Origin: Nonomuraea sp. NBC_00507
Lineage (GTDB): Bacteria > Actinomycetota > Actinomycetes > Streptosporangiales > Streptosporangiaceae
NCBI RefSeq assembly: GCF_036013525.1
Contig: NZ_CP107853.1
Coordinates: 11,904,001-11,968,000 of the forward strand
Length of the DNA stretch: 64,000 bases
Reading direction: 5' to 3'
A model generated the notes under the pieces. The model was not told the DNA's origin. It did no database searches and saw only the letters and a list, made by a program, of their open reading frames with translations. The translations under genes and the position numbers were made by a program. Below are positions 15,401 through 25,465 of this stretch, piece after piece (the stretch's first letter is position 1; each line of letters begins with the position of its first letter).

Positions 15401-15912
15401 TCAGAAATCCCCTTTCGGACGGGCCACCTCCGGACCATCACCGGGGAGGGCCCCGGCAATTCGCGAGCGAGCTCAGGATCGCTCCAGATCACCGCGGTGG
15501 AGCGCCAGGAGGTCAGCGACCGCGCGAACGGCAGCAGCTCTCCGGTGTCCGCGCCTGCGATCAGATGGCCGAGCAGGTCGCGTACACACGCATGACGCTC
15601 GGTGTCGGGAAGCCACGTGAGCCAAGGGAGCTCCTCGGCGAGGACCTCCTAGGCGAGTTCGCTGTTCCGGCGAGCCACTATGGCCAGTGCTCGGACGGCG
15701 ATGCCCAAGCTGGCCGCACCTGCTTCAAATCGCTCGGCGCGCATCAGGATGATGTTCTCGTCATCGCGACGCTCGAGGATGACGTCGGCGTGATCCAGCG
15801 TGGGTGGTGAAAGGAGTCGCCTGGGACCGCAACGACAGCTTCCGCGAGTTCGTCGCGACCACGTCCATTGCGATGATCTTGTGGGGAGTCTGATCCCGAG
15901 CTTCCCCGGCAC
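15401..15912 (-). pseudogene. Broken relative of Phd/YefM-type antitoxin family
   Basis: Read on the minus strand, the frame gives Leu-Asp-His-Ala-Asp-Val-Ile-Leu-Glu-Arg-Arg-Asp-Asp and Ala-Ile-Val-Ala-Arg-Arg-Asn. An in-frame TAG follows at 15649-15651. The same frame then resumes as Glu-Glu-Leu-Pro-Trp-Leu-Thr-Trp-Leu-Pro and Trp-Arg-Ser-Thr-Ala-Val-Ile-Trp-Ser-Asp-Pro-Glu-Leu-Ala. Near 15445 a shift to another frame restores a plausible end, Leu-Pro-Gly-Asp-Gly-Pro-Glu-Val-Ala, stopping at 15401. This layout resembles long actinobacterial Phd/YefM-like antitoxins. Two lesions mark it as dead. The 245 bases between it and the gene starting at 15155 hold no recognisable toxin gene. Confidence 0.5.
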
Positions 15913-15951
15913 TCTCTGACCACAGCCTCTCAGGTCAGGTCTCGACCTCTT

Positions 15952-16488
15952 CTATCGGTGGCGGGCGCGGGAGGCGGCGGCGTGGGCCCGATTGGCGCAG
16001 CGGGTGGAGCAGAATTGGCGGCGGCCCGGGCGGCTGCGGTCGACGAAGGCGTCCTGGCACGGTCGGGCCGCGCACAGGCGCAGGCGTTCCCAGTCGCCTG
16101 ACGCGGCGAGGTCGAGCAGGTCGGCGACGGAGCGGACGGCGAGGCGTTCGGCCAGTGCGGCGTCGGCAGGCGCGGTGAGACGGAGGCGGGGCAAGCCGTC
16201 CGCATCCTCCACGGCCGCCCGGACCGGCAGCTCAGCGGTCCACCGGGCCAGGGCTCGCGTCCGTTCGGGAGGGTCGCCCGCCAAGAGGACGGCGCGCAGC
16301 CGCTCCCGCACGGCCCGGACCGCGTCGAGATGCTCCGCGCCGATCCCGCTCTCCCCGCCCACGCCCAGCTCACGACAGAAGCGGCGCAGCTCGGGCAGGT
16401 CCGGCAGCCGTTCGGGATCGTCCAGGTATTCGTCCCAGGTGTTCGCCAGATCGATCGCCACGATCCCCGTCTCCGCGAACTGGCGCAT
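15952..16488 (-). CDS. CGNR zinc-finger protein (ABATE domain)
   Basis: A 178-residue protein of the stress-related CGNR group. An N-terminal ABATE-like helical region (Asp-Leu-Ala-Asn-Thr-Trp near residue 16) is followed by a C-terminal zinc finger: Cys-Ala-Ala-Arg-Pro-Cys, then Phe-Cys-Ser-Thr-Arg-Cys-Ala-Asn-Arg. The family signature is Cys-Gly-Asn-Arg; here Gly is Ala. Members are presumed DNA-binding regulators. ATG 16488 (Met-Arg-Gln-Phe-Ala-Glu) is chosen because the conserved domain begins there; the 27-codon extension to 16569 would overlap the divergent gene. It is divergent from an arginase-family gene only 28 bases away. Confidence 0.8.
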   Translation of the reverse strand: MRQFAETGIVAIDLANTWDEYLDDPERLPDLPELRRFCRELGVGGESGIGAEHLDAVRAVRERLRAVLLAGDPPERTRALARWTAELPVRAAVEDADGLPRLRLTAPADAALAERLAVRSVADLLDLAASGDWERLRLCAARPCQDAFVDRSRPGRRQFCSTRCANRAHAAASRARHR

Positions 16489-16516
16489 CCGCCCTCCCCT
16501 TGCTACCGTCACGAGT

Positions 16517-17395
16517 ATGACAATAATAACCACTGACAGAGATCTGATCGTCCTCGACGCGCCCTCCAACCTCGGCCTGCGTCCGCCCGCCCCCGGCGCC
16601 GTCCCCGGCTGCTACAAGGCCCCCTGGGCACTGCGGAACGCCGGCCTGGTCCGGCGGCTCGGCGCGGCCGACGCGGGTGCGGTCGTGCCGCCCCGTTACG
16701 TGGCCACGTGGAAACGCGGCGACGGCGTGCGTAACGGGCCCGCCATCGCCGCCTATGCGCGCACGCTCGCCGATCGGCTGGACGAGATCAATGGGTTTCC
16801 CGTACTGCTGGGCGGGGACTGCTCGATCGTCCTCGGCCCCGCCCTCGCGCTGCGCAGACGCGGACGCTACGGGCTGGCGTACGTGGACGCGCACGCCGAC
16901 TTCCGGCACCTGGGCAACTCCCCGCACGTCGGCGCGGCGGCCGGGGAGGACCTCGCCCTGGTGACCGGCCGTGGTGACGACTACCTCACCGACATCGACG
17001 GCTTGCGGCCGTACGTCCGGGATGAGGATGTGATCGTGCTCGGGGTGCGGGACAAGGGGGATGTGCGGGACATCGCCGGCAGCGGAACCATCGCCTACCT
17101 CCCCGGCAGCGACATTGACCTCGGCAGGGCCAAGGAGGTGCTGGTCCGGGAGGAGCTCGACGGATTCTGGATTCATGTGGACGCCGACGTGCTCGATCCC
17201 TCCGTGTTGCCCGCCGTGGACTCCCCCACCCCGGGCGGACTCGACGCCGCTCAGCTCACCGACCTGCTGCGCGGCCTGGTCACCCTTCCGGGAGCCGTGG
17301 GACTGGAGGTGACCATTCTCGACCCGGACCTGGACGAGGACGGCAGCCAGGCCGCGTTGCTGGCGGACATTCTGGTAGCGGCCCTGGCTGCCTAG
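16517..17395 (+). CDS. Arginase/agmatinase/formimidoylglutamase-family hydrolase
   Basis: A 292-residue ureohydrolase. All dimanganese ligands are visible: Gly-Gly-Asp101-Cys-Ser, Asp124-Ala-His126-Ala-Asp128 and His220-Val-Asp222-Ala-Asp224. The usual metal-binding His of Gly-Gly-Asp-His is replaced by Cys102; the family normally has His there, so activity or metal use may differ. Substrate (arginine, agmatine, guanidino acid) cannot be read from the sequence. The gene is divergent from a CGNR regulator 28 bases away, which may control it, and its last 4 bases overlap the convergent gene. Confidence 0.75.
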   Translation: MTIITTDRDLIVLDAPSNLGLRPPAPGAVPGCYKAPWALRNAGLVRRLGAADAGAVVPPRYVATWKRGDGVRNGPAIAAYARTLADRLDEINGFPVLLGGDCSIVLGPALALRRRGRYGLAYVDAHADFRHLGNSPHVGAAAGEDLALVTGRGDDYLTDIDGLRPYVRDEDVIVLGVRDKGDVRDIAGSGTIAYLPGSDIDLGRAKEVLVREELDGFWIHVDADVLDPSVLPAVDSPTPGGLDAAQLTDLLRGLVTLPGAVGLEVTILDPDLDEDGSQAALLADILVAALAA

Positions 17396-18933
17396 GGCAT
17401 CACGTAGGGGGTCGTGCTGGTCTCGCCGGCCTCGTTCGTGGCGGTGACCGGCGTCGACGGGCTCGTCGGCAGGTATGGCGCCCAGGCGGACTCGAGCCGG
17501 CCCTGCCGGCCGTGCCACTCCTGCTCGATGACCTGCGAGCCGAAACGGAGCGTGCCGCCGCGCAGGTTGAAGCCCTCCACGAGAACCCCTGGCCGCCCGT
17601 TCATCTCCTTCGGGGTCACGTTCACGATGATCGGCTGTCGCCACTCGCGCACGATGTCGTCGGCCAGCGAAGGCGTGTCGTAGCGGGCCTGGCAGGTGAA
17701 GAAGGGCTCCCAGCCATAGGAGATGATCTTCTGTACGCCGGTCCCGGTCGCCATGACCTGCCGGTCCAGCCGGGCTTTGGAAGGGCGTCCGCGCAGCGGT
17801 AGTGGTTCGACTCGCCCGCACTCGCCGGCCACTTGCGTGGGCTCGAAGCCCTCCACGTTCACCCACAGCTCCACCCCCGGCGGCACCCGTCGCGCCGCCG
17901 CCTCGATGTAGTCGCGCGTGGAGCCGTAGTACGCCTGCGCGTAGGTCACCTCACCGACCATGGGCACCAGCCGCGCCTCGACCCGCGCATCCCGCTCGTT
18001 GAGCGCGTACACCGGCACCTTCCCGGTGCCCCGCCCATCCTGTACGGCGATGGCCATCGGCAGGCCCGCCCGCGTGCCGGCGATGTCGGCCATCCCCGGC
18101 TCCACCTGGTCCGGCGGGAATCCGCGGCCGCGACGCGCGTCGATGTACGGGCTGACCAGGATCTTCGTGCCGGGCAGCGCGGAGGCGACGGCCGCGTGCT
18201 GGGCGGCGTACAGCGCGATGATCGGGTCCTTGGCGGACCGCGTCCGCATGGCCAGCTCGAACGACTGATAGACACCGGCGAAGGCCGCCCCGAACCGCGC
18301 CCGGTAGTCCGCGAGCACCCGCGTGGTGAAGGCGTTCAGCGCGCCCAGGTGGGCGAGGTCGGGCTCCCACGGCTTGCCCGCCTGCTGCGGCGCGGCAGGC
18401 AGCCCGGGGAAGACCTTCATCCCGTACGCCGCCGCCTCCGTCATCAGATTCCCCAGCCCGTCGCCGTCGGTGGCGATCAGCACCAGGTCATGGGCGCGAG
18501 CGTCGCACGACGTCGCCAGCGACACCCGGTAGAAGATCCGCCCGTCGCTCTCGATCCGCCGGTCCAGGCCAGGACAGCGCAGCAGGCCCGGCCCGAACTC
18601 CTCGCTGGTGACGTAGGTGTAGACGTGCCGCACCCCCGGCACGTCGGCGCACGGCCGCCCGTCCACGACGCAGCCGGGCTCCGCACCCACGCTGAACCGC
18701 GGCCCGAACGTGACGAGCGTGTCCCCGCCGATCGCGTGGATCGCCTCGACCATCCGCCGCGTCACGCACGCATCGGCCCGCGGAATGACCCAGTAACCGG
18801 TGACCGCGTACGGCGCCACCACCCGCGTGTCCCGCGGCGGGCACTCCCCCGGCGCTTCCTCCACCGAATCGGACGGCACGACGAGGCCCACCATGAAGGC
18901 GACCGCCACGACCACCCACAGGATCCGGTGCAC
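17392..18933 (-). CDS. Membrane-anchored DUF4434-like protein
   Basis: A 513-residue protein with one N-terminal hydrophobic segment (about residues 2-22, then Val-Pro-Ser-Asp-Ser) and a large outer domain. The middle (60-390) has a TIM-barrel-like pattern with Tyr-Gln-Ser-Phe-Glu-Leu and Ser-Pro-Tyr-Ile-Asp-Ala-Arg-Arg-Gly, as in DUF4434 proteins related to glycoside hydrolases. The last 90 residues look like a beta-sandwich. GTG 18933, behind GGAAGGGGCG, places the membrane segment at the N-terminus. An in-frame ATG at 19011 would add 26 residues and collide head-on with the next gene. Substrate unknown. Confidence 0.6.
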   Translation of the reverse strand: MHRILWVVVAVAFMVGLVVPSDSVEEAPGECPPRDTRVVAPYAVTGYWVIPRADACVTRRMVEAIHAIGGDTLVTFGPRFSVGAEPGCVVDGRPCADVPGVRHVYTYVTSEEFGPGLLRCPGLDRRIESDGRIFYRVSLATSCDARAHDLVLIATDGDGLGNLMTEAAAYGMKVFPGLPAAPQQAGKPWEPDLAHLGALNAFTTRVLADYRARFGAAFAGVYQSFELAMRTRSAKDPIIALYAAQHAAVASALPGTKILVSPYIDARRGRGFPPDQVEPGMADIAGTRAGLPMAIAVQDGRGTGKVPVYALNERDARVEARLVPMVGEVTYAQAYYGSTRDYIEAAARRVPPGVELWVNVEGFEPTQVAGECGRVEPLPLRGRPSKARLDRQVMATGTGVQKIISYGWEPFFTCQARYDTPSLADDIVREWRQPIIVNVTPKEMNGRPGVLVEGFNLRGGTLRFGSQVIEQEWHGRQGRLESAWAPYLPTSPSTPVTATNEAGETSTTPYVMP

Positions 18934-19034
18934 CCACGCCCCTTCCGCGCCGGCCTCCAGCCTACGCAGTCGGCCCCCCGCTGTGAGCCCGCGCACACTG
19001 ATCGCGGACAATGGCGGACGGGGGGGAACACATC

Positions 19035-19814
19035 GTGCGCATAGATCTCAGCGGCAAGACCGCACTCGTCACCGGATCGACTCAGGGAATAGGGGCGGCC
19101 ATCGCCACCGGGCTGGCCGAGGCCGGGGCCCGCGTCGGTGTCAACGGCAGGAGCGAGGCCTCCGTGGCGATGGCCATCGAGCTCATGAACGGCGAACCGG
19201 TGGCTGCGCCCGGCGACGTGTCCACCGACGAGGGGTGCGAGCAGGTCCTCAGCGTGCTGCCGCAGGTCGACATCCTGGTCAACAACCTCGGCATCTTCGG
19301 CGCCAAGCCGGCTCTGGAGATCAGCGACGACGAATGGCGGCGCTATTTCGAGGTGAACGTGCTGGCCGCGGTCCGGCTGACCCGCGCGTACCTGCCGGGC
19401 ATGAAGGAGCGGGGCTGGGGGCGGATCCAGTACATCGCCAGCGACTCGGCCGTCGCCATCCCGGCCGAGATGATCCACTACGGCATGACGAAGACCGCGC
19501 TGCTGGCCGTGTCCAGGGGGTTCGCGAAGGAGGCCGCGGGGAGCGGGGTGACGGTCAACTCGGTGATCGCCGGGCCGACGCACACGGGCGGCGTAGAGGA
19601 TTTCGTCTACCAGCTCGTCGGCAGGGACCTGCCGTGGGAGCAGGCGCAGCGGGCGTTCATGCGCGAGCACCGGCCCCAGTCGCTGCTCCAGCGGCTGATC
19701 GAGCCCGAGGAGATCGCGAACATGGTGGTCTATCTCAGCTCGCCGTTCGCCTCGGCCACCACGGGGGGCGCGGTGCGGGTGGACGGCGGGTACGTCGACG
19801 CCATCCTTCCTTAG
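19035..19814 (+). CDS. SDR-family oxidoreductase
   Basis: A 259-residue classical short-chain dehydrogenase. The cofactor motif Thr-Gly-Ser-Thr-Gln-Gly-Ile-Gly lies at residues 13-20, Asn-Asn-Leu-Gly in the fourth strand, and the catalytic Tyr149-x3-Lys153 with an upstream Ser. The Asn-Gly-Arg after the second strand suggests NADPH preference. GTG 19035 sits behind GGGGGGA (19020-19027); an ATG at 19011 would add eight residues. It is transcribed alone and converges on a flavin monooxygenase. Substrate cannot be inferred. Confidence 0.8.
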   Translation: MRIDLSGKTALVTGSTQGIGAAIATGLAEAGARVGVNGRSEASVAMAIELMNGEPVAAPGDVSTDEGCEQVLSVLPQVDILVNNLGIFGAKPALEISDDEWRRYFEVNVLAAVRLTRAYLPGMKERGWGRIQYIASDSAVAIPAEMIHYGMTKTALLAVSRGFAKEAAGSGVTVNSVIAGPTHTGGVEDFVYQLVGRDLPWEQAQRAFMREHRPQSLLQRLIEPEEIANMVVYLSSPFASATTGGAVRVDGGYVDAILP

Positions 19815-19830
19815 CCGCCTTCCTTAGCCG
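19805..19830. repeat. 13-bp tandem duplication carrying both stop codons
   Basis: CCTTCCTTAGCCG occurs twice back to back (19805-19817 and 19818-19830). The TAG in copy 1 ends the plus-strand SDR. The TTA in copy 2 is the TAA stop of the minus-strand monooxygenase. Confidence 0.85.
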
Positions 19831-20966
19831 CGGCGGTCCAGTCCTGACAGCTGCCAGGCCAGGCGGCGGCGCACCGCCGGGAGCCGGCCCACCAGGCCGA
19901 GCACCAGGTTCCGCAGAGGGCGGCGGGCCGCGCTCATGGTGGCCAGGGAGGTGAGGCGGCTCGCCAGAGCGACGACCTTCTCGGCGACCGGGCGGCGGGC
20001 GGCGGCGTAGGCGTCCAGCAGGTCGGGCGATCCGCCCCGCAGCACCTTCGACAACGCCTCGCCCGCCTTGACCGCGTCCTCGATGCCGAGGTTCATGCCC
20101 TGACCGCCGGCCGGCGAGTGCACGTGCGCCGCGTCCCCGACGAGCAGGATCCGTCCGCGCCGATAGGTGTCGGCGATGCGGTGGTGCACGCGGAAGCGCG
20201 AGCCCCAGATCACCTCGTCCACCACGGCGGGCACGGCCTTCGGCCCGCGCGTGTCGAGCAACCGCTGGACGAACGCCACGTCGGGATGCTGAGGCGCCTC
20301 CCCCACGGTGGCCACGATCCGGTACGTCCCGCCGGGCAGCGGCGCGACGACCACGAGCCCGTCGGGCGAGAAGTACAGGATGACCTCCTCGCGCGGGACC
20401 CCGCCGTGGAGCCGCACGTCGGCCAGGGTGAACGACTCGTCGTACGTGCCGCCGCCGAAGCCGATCCCGGCCTGCTCGCGGACGCCGCTGTGCATGCCGT
20501 CGGCGCCCACCAGGTAGGACGCGCGGAAGGCGCGCCCGTCGCCGAGGGTCGCCGTGACGCCGGAGTTGTCCTGGGCGACGGTGGTCACCCGGGCCGGCCG
20601 CAGGACCTTGACGCCCAGCTCTGTAAGCCGGGCCAGCAGGTAGGCCTCCGTGTCGGCCTGAGAGATCATCAGTGTGTAGGGGTAAGGGGTCGGCAGCCCG
20701 TCGAAGGGCACCGCCACCAGCAACCGGTCGCGGTCGCGGACCGTGAAGCGCGGCGTGTGCACCCCTCGCCCGACCAGGGCGGACGTGACACCGTACGGCT
20801 CCAGCAGCTCCAGCGTGCGCGAGTGCACGACGGCGGCCCTGGAGGTGTTCGCCCCCTCGGCCTGCGCGTCCACGATGACGACGTCGTGGCCCGACTGGGC
20901 CAGGACGATGGCGGCGGTGAGGCCCGCGGGGCCGGCTCCGACGACGAGCACATCGGTGTTTTCCAT
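19824..20966 (-). CDS. FAD-dependent aromatic-type monooxygenase
   Basis: A 380-residue flavoprotein of the PHBH/PheA/TetX class. The dinucleotide-binding Gly-Ala-Gly-Pro-Ala-Gly is at residues 10-15, and an Arg-Ala-Ala-Val-Val segment follows the first flavin-binding unit. The second FAD motif Gly-Asp-Ala-Ala-His-Val-His-Ser-Pro-Ala-Gly-Gly-Gln-Gly-Met-Asn is intact. Such enzymes hydroxylate phenols or inactivate drugs such as tetracycline and rifampicin; no substrate is implied here. ATG 20966 has a clean AGGAGG site. Upstream is a promoter enclosed by three operator copies (20981-21048), so the gene is probably induced by a ligand of a TetR/MarR-type repressor encoded elsewhere. Confidence 0.8.
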   Translation of the reverse strand: MENTDVLVVGAGPAGLTAAIVLAQSGHDVVIVDAQAEGANTSRAAVVHSRTLELLEPYGVTSALVGRGVHTPRFTVRDRDRLLVAVPFDGLPTPYPYTLMISQADTEAYLLARLTELGVKVLRPARVTTVAQDNSGVTATLGDGRAFRASYLVGADGMHSGVREQAGIGFGGGTYDESFTLADVRLHGGVPREEVILYFSPDGLVVVAPLPGGTYRIVATVGEAPQHPDVAFVQRLLDTRGPKAVPAVVDEVIWGSRFRVHHRIADTYRRGRILLVGDAAHVHSPAGGQGMNLGIEDAVKAGEALSKVLRGGSPDLLDAYAAARRPVAEKVVALASRLTSLATMSAARRPLRNLVLGLVGRLPAVRRRLAWQLSGLDRRG

Positions 20967-20980
20967 GTCTCCTCCTTCTG

Positions 20981-21048
20981 CCAACACCTGTTGACGTTAG
21001 ATCAGGTGGCATGGAATGTCAACACTCGTTGGCCAACAGTCGTTGGCA
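20981..21048 (-). promoter_or_regulatory. Promoter wrapped in three operator copies
   Basis: On the minus strand the -35 is TTGACA (21017-21022) and the -10 TAACGT (20994-20999), 17 bases apart. Three imperfect palindromes of the form CAACANNNGTTG cover it: 20981-20996 (downstream of -10), 21017-21032 (over the -35) and 21032-21048 (upstream). This is the typical layout for strong repression. No regulator gene lies next to it. Confidence 0.7.
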
Positions 21049-21233
21049 TACGGATGCCCCGGACAGCCCTATGCCCTGATGCCCCGATCTCCCCGCGCTC
21101 GGACGCCATGAGCAGGAAGGACGTCGTCACGGCGATAGGTCCGGCCATTCACTGTTATCTCGACGTCAAACCGTGATTTGCACAAAGTTTCAGATGATGT
21201 TAGATGGAAGTCAGGGAGAGAGGACCGGGGACC

Positions 21234-22328
21234 GTGACGCTGATTCTCGATGGCGTCTCCGTACGGCAACGCGGGGAGACCTGGCTCGACGACATTCATC
21301 TGGAATTACCTAACGGAATGACCACCCTCGTCGGTCCCATGACCGCGGGAAAGACGACATTGATGCGCGTCGCCGCCGGATTGCTGGCCCCGGATTCCGG
21401 CCGGGTCATGGTGCACGGAAAAGAGGTCACCGGCATTCCCGTGCGGAAAAGGTCGGTCGCCTTCGTCTATCAGCAATTCATCAACTATCCGTCGCTGACG
21501 GTCTATGAGAACATCGCCTCCCCGCTCCGCCTGGACTCCACATTCCGCAAGGACGGGATCGACCGGCGGGTGCGCGAGGTGGCCGAGCTCATGGGCATCG
21601 CCGGCCTGCTCGAGCGCCGGCCCGCGGAGCTCTCGGGCGGGCAGCAGCAGCGCACCGCCATCGCCCGCGCGCTGGCCCGCCCCGTGGACGTGCTGCTCCT
21701 CGACGAGCCCCTCGCCAACCTGGACTTCAAGCTCCGCGAGCAGCTGCGCGCCGACCTCAAGACCATGTTCGCCGACACCCCCGGCGTGGTCGTCTACTCC
21801 ACGGCCGACCCCAACGAGGCGCTGACGTTCGCCGCCCGGACCGTGGTGCTGGGCGAGGGCAGGGTGCAGCACGTCGGGGACGTCGCGGACATGTACGCCC
21901 ACCCGCCCACCCTGGCCGTGGCCGCCACGCTCAGCGATCCCCCGCTCAACCTGCTGCCCGGCGTGGTCCGCGACGGCCGGATCGAGGTGCTCGGCACGTC
22001 GTTCCCCGCGCCCCACGCGACCGCCACCGGCCACGACGTCATGCTCGGCATCCGCCCCCACCAGGTCCGGATCGCCCGCGACGGGCCCGGCGCGCTGGAG
22101 CTGCCCGCCGAGATCAGGCTCGCCGAGGTCACCGGCAGCGCCACGTTCCTGCACCTGCTGCTGCGGGGCGACCGGCACCTGGTCGCCCACCTGCCGGGCA
22201 CCCAGCTGTTCACCCCCGGGGAGGCCACGGTCGCGTACGTGGACCCCGCGCACATCTTCGTCTTCGACGAGGCCGGCGGACGGTTGCTGGCCACCAGCGC
22301 CGCGGACCTCGGAGGCGTGCATGGCTGA
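21234..22328 (+). CDS. glpS: GlpS-like ABC transporter ATPase
   Basis: A 364-residue ABC ATPase of the sugar/glycerol group, with a C-terminal TOBE-like domain. Walker A is Gly-Pro-Met-Thr-Ala-Gly-Lys-Thr-Thr (34-42), which lacks the usual Gly-Ser-Gly; GlpS proteins show the same kind of change. The signature Leu-Ser-Gly-Gly-Gln-Gln-Gln-Arg starts at 133, and Walker B Leu-Leu-Leu-Asp-Glu-Pro follows. It is the first of six overlapping genes matching GlpSTPQUV, a glycerol ABC importer known from Rhizobium. GTG 21234 has a GGGGA site close by; an upstream ATG at 21204 is possible. The 3' end overlaps glpT by 8 bases. Confidence 0.75.
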   Translation: MTLILDGVSVRQRGETWLDDIHLELPNGMTTLVGPMTAGKTTLMRVAAGLLAPDSGRVMVHGKEVTGIPVRKRSVAFVYQQFINYPSLTVYENIASPLRLDSTFRKDGIDRRVREVAELMGIAGLLERRPAELSGGQQQRTAIARALARPVDVLLLDEPLANLDFKLREQLRADLKTMFADTPGVVVYSTADPNEALTFAARTVVLGEGRVQHVGDVADMYAHPPTLAVAATLSDPPLNLLPGVVRDGRIEVLGTSFPAPHATATGHDVMLGIRPHQVRIARDGPGALELPAEIRLAEVTGSATFLHLLLRGDRHLVAHLPGTQLFTPGEATVAYVDPAHIFVFDEAGGRLLATSAADLGGVHG

Positions 22329-23405
22329 CATCCGCCTGGAAGGCGTGGGACACAGCTACGACGGCGGCGCGACGTGGGCGCTGAAGCCGATGACGTGGAC
22401 GTGGTGCACCGCGCGGGCGTACGCGTTGCTGGGCCCCAGCGGGTGCGGCAAGACGACGCTGCTGAACATCATCTCCGGCCTGATCACCCCTACGGTGGGG
22501 CGGATCTTCTTCGACGACCGCGACGTCACCGACGTGCCGACGGCAGGCCGGAACATCGCGCAGGTCTTCCAGTTCCCGGTCCTGTACGAGGAGATGTCCG
22601 TTTACGACAACCTCGCCTTCCCCCTCCGCAACCGGAAATATCCGAAAAACGAGATCGACCAGCGCGTCCGCCAGGTCTCCCAGCTGCTCGGCCTGGACCA
22701 CCTCCTGCGCCGCAGGTCACGCCGGCTGGACCCGGGCCGGCAGCAGATCGTCAGCCTGGGCCGCGGGCTGGTGCGTTCCCAGGTGGCGGCCGTGTTGCTG
22801 GACGAGCCGCTGACGGTGGTGGATCCGGCGCTGAAGTGGACGCTGCGCAGCAAGCTCAAGGAGATCCACCGCGACACCGGGCACACGCTGATCTACGTCA
22901 CGCACGACCAGACGGAGGCGCTGACGTTCGCCGACGAGGTGGTCGTGCTCAACGAGGGGGCGATCGTGCAGGCGGGCGAGCCGGCGGAGCTGTTCCTTTC
23001 GCCGGCGCACGAGTTCGTCGGGCACTTCATCGGCTCACCGGGCATGAACATGGTGCCCGCCGAGATCGTCGGCGACGTCGTCCGCGTCGGGCAGGCCGCC
23101 GTGGGGTCGGTGGCGGACGGCCTCCCTCCGGGTCCGGTACGCATCGGGGTGCGGCCCGAGTTCGTCCGCATCAGCCGGGCTTCTCCCGGGGTGGCGGCCC
23201 AGGTGACCGGGATCGACCGCATGGGCGCGTACGACCTGGTGCACACCCGGGTGGGCGAGCACCCCGTCATCGCCAGGACCGAGGCGGGCTCCGGCTATCA
23301 GCCGGACGCACAGGCGTTCCTGCACTTCCCGTCGGATCGTACGTTCCTGTTCCGCGACCAGGTCAGGTGCGGCTTCCTCGCGCCGCTCGACGGAAGGAGC
23401 GCCAC

Positions 23406-23409
<4 letters not shown>
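22321..23409 (+). CDS. glpT: GlpT-like ABC transporter ATPase with unusual signature motif
   Basis: A 362-residue ABC ATPase, partner of the preceding one. Walker A is canonical (Gly-Pro-Ser-Gly-Cys-Gly-Lys-Thr-Thr, 38-46), and Walker B reads Val-Leu-Leu-Asp-Glu-Pro-Leu-Thr. The usual Leu-Ser-Gly-Gly-Gln is replaced by Leu-Asp-Pro-Gly-Arg-Gln-Gln-Ile-Val-Ser-Leu-Gly-Arg. To my knowledge GlpT proteins are also divergent here. Gln-Val-Phe-Gln-Phe-Pro forms the Q-loop region. Having one normal and one degenerate ATPase suggests a heterodimeric motor with one fully active site. ATG 22321 lies inside the end of glpS; the 3' end overlaps the permease by GTGA. Confidence 0.75.
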
Positions 23410-24341
<932 letters not shown>

Positions 24342-24346
24342 GGCGG

Positions 24347-25168
<822 letters not shown>

Positions 25169-25171
25169 CGC

Positions 25172-25447
25172 ATGCTCGAGTGGATGGTGTGGACCCTCCC
25201 CACGGCCCTGGTCTTCATCGGGCTCGCTCTCTTGCTCGTCGTCATGGCGGTCTGGGGCCGCGTCTCCCCGCCCGTGGCCAGGCGAGGTTTCCTGCGTATC
25301 GAGACCGACCGGGGCGACCGGCTGTACATCGGCTTGATCAGCGCCGCGGTCGTGCTGGCCGCCTGGATGGCCGTCACCGACCTGTCCATGTGGATCGCGC
25401 TGGGCTGCGCGCTGCTCGTGGTGGTCGTGATCGGGATATGGGGTTGA
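25172..25447 (+). CDS. glpU: GlpU-like small membrane protein (DUF2160)
   Basis: A 91-residue protein with three hydrophobic segments separated by a short charged loop (Arg-Ile-Glu-Thr-Asp-Arg-Gly-Asp). It matches the size and pattern of DUF2160 proteins, found almost only in GlpSTPQUV glycerol importers. It therefore decides the identity of the whole operon. Its exact role is not settled. It starts 3 bases after glpQ. Confidence 0.8.
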   Translation: MLEWMVWTLPTALVFIGLALLLVVMAVWGRVSPPVARRGFLRIETDRGDRLYIGLISAAVVLAAWMAVTDLSMWIALGCALLVVVVIGIWG

Positions 25448-25465
25448 CAGAAGGGAAGCCATGCA

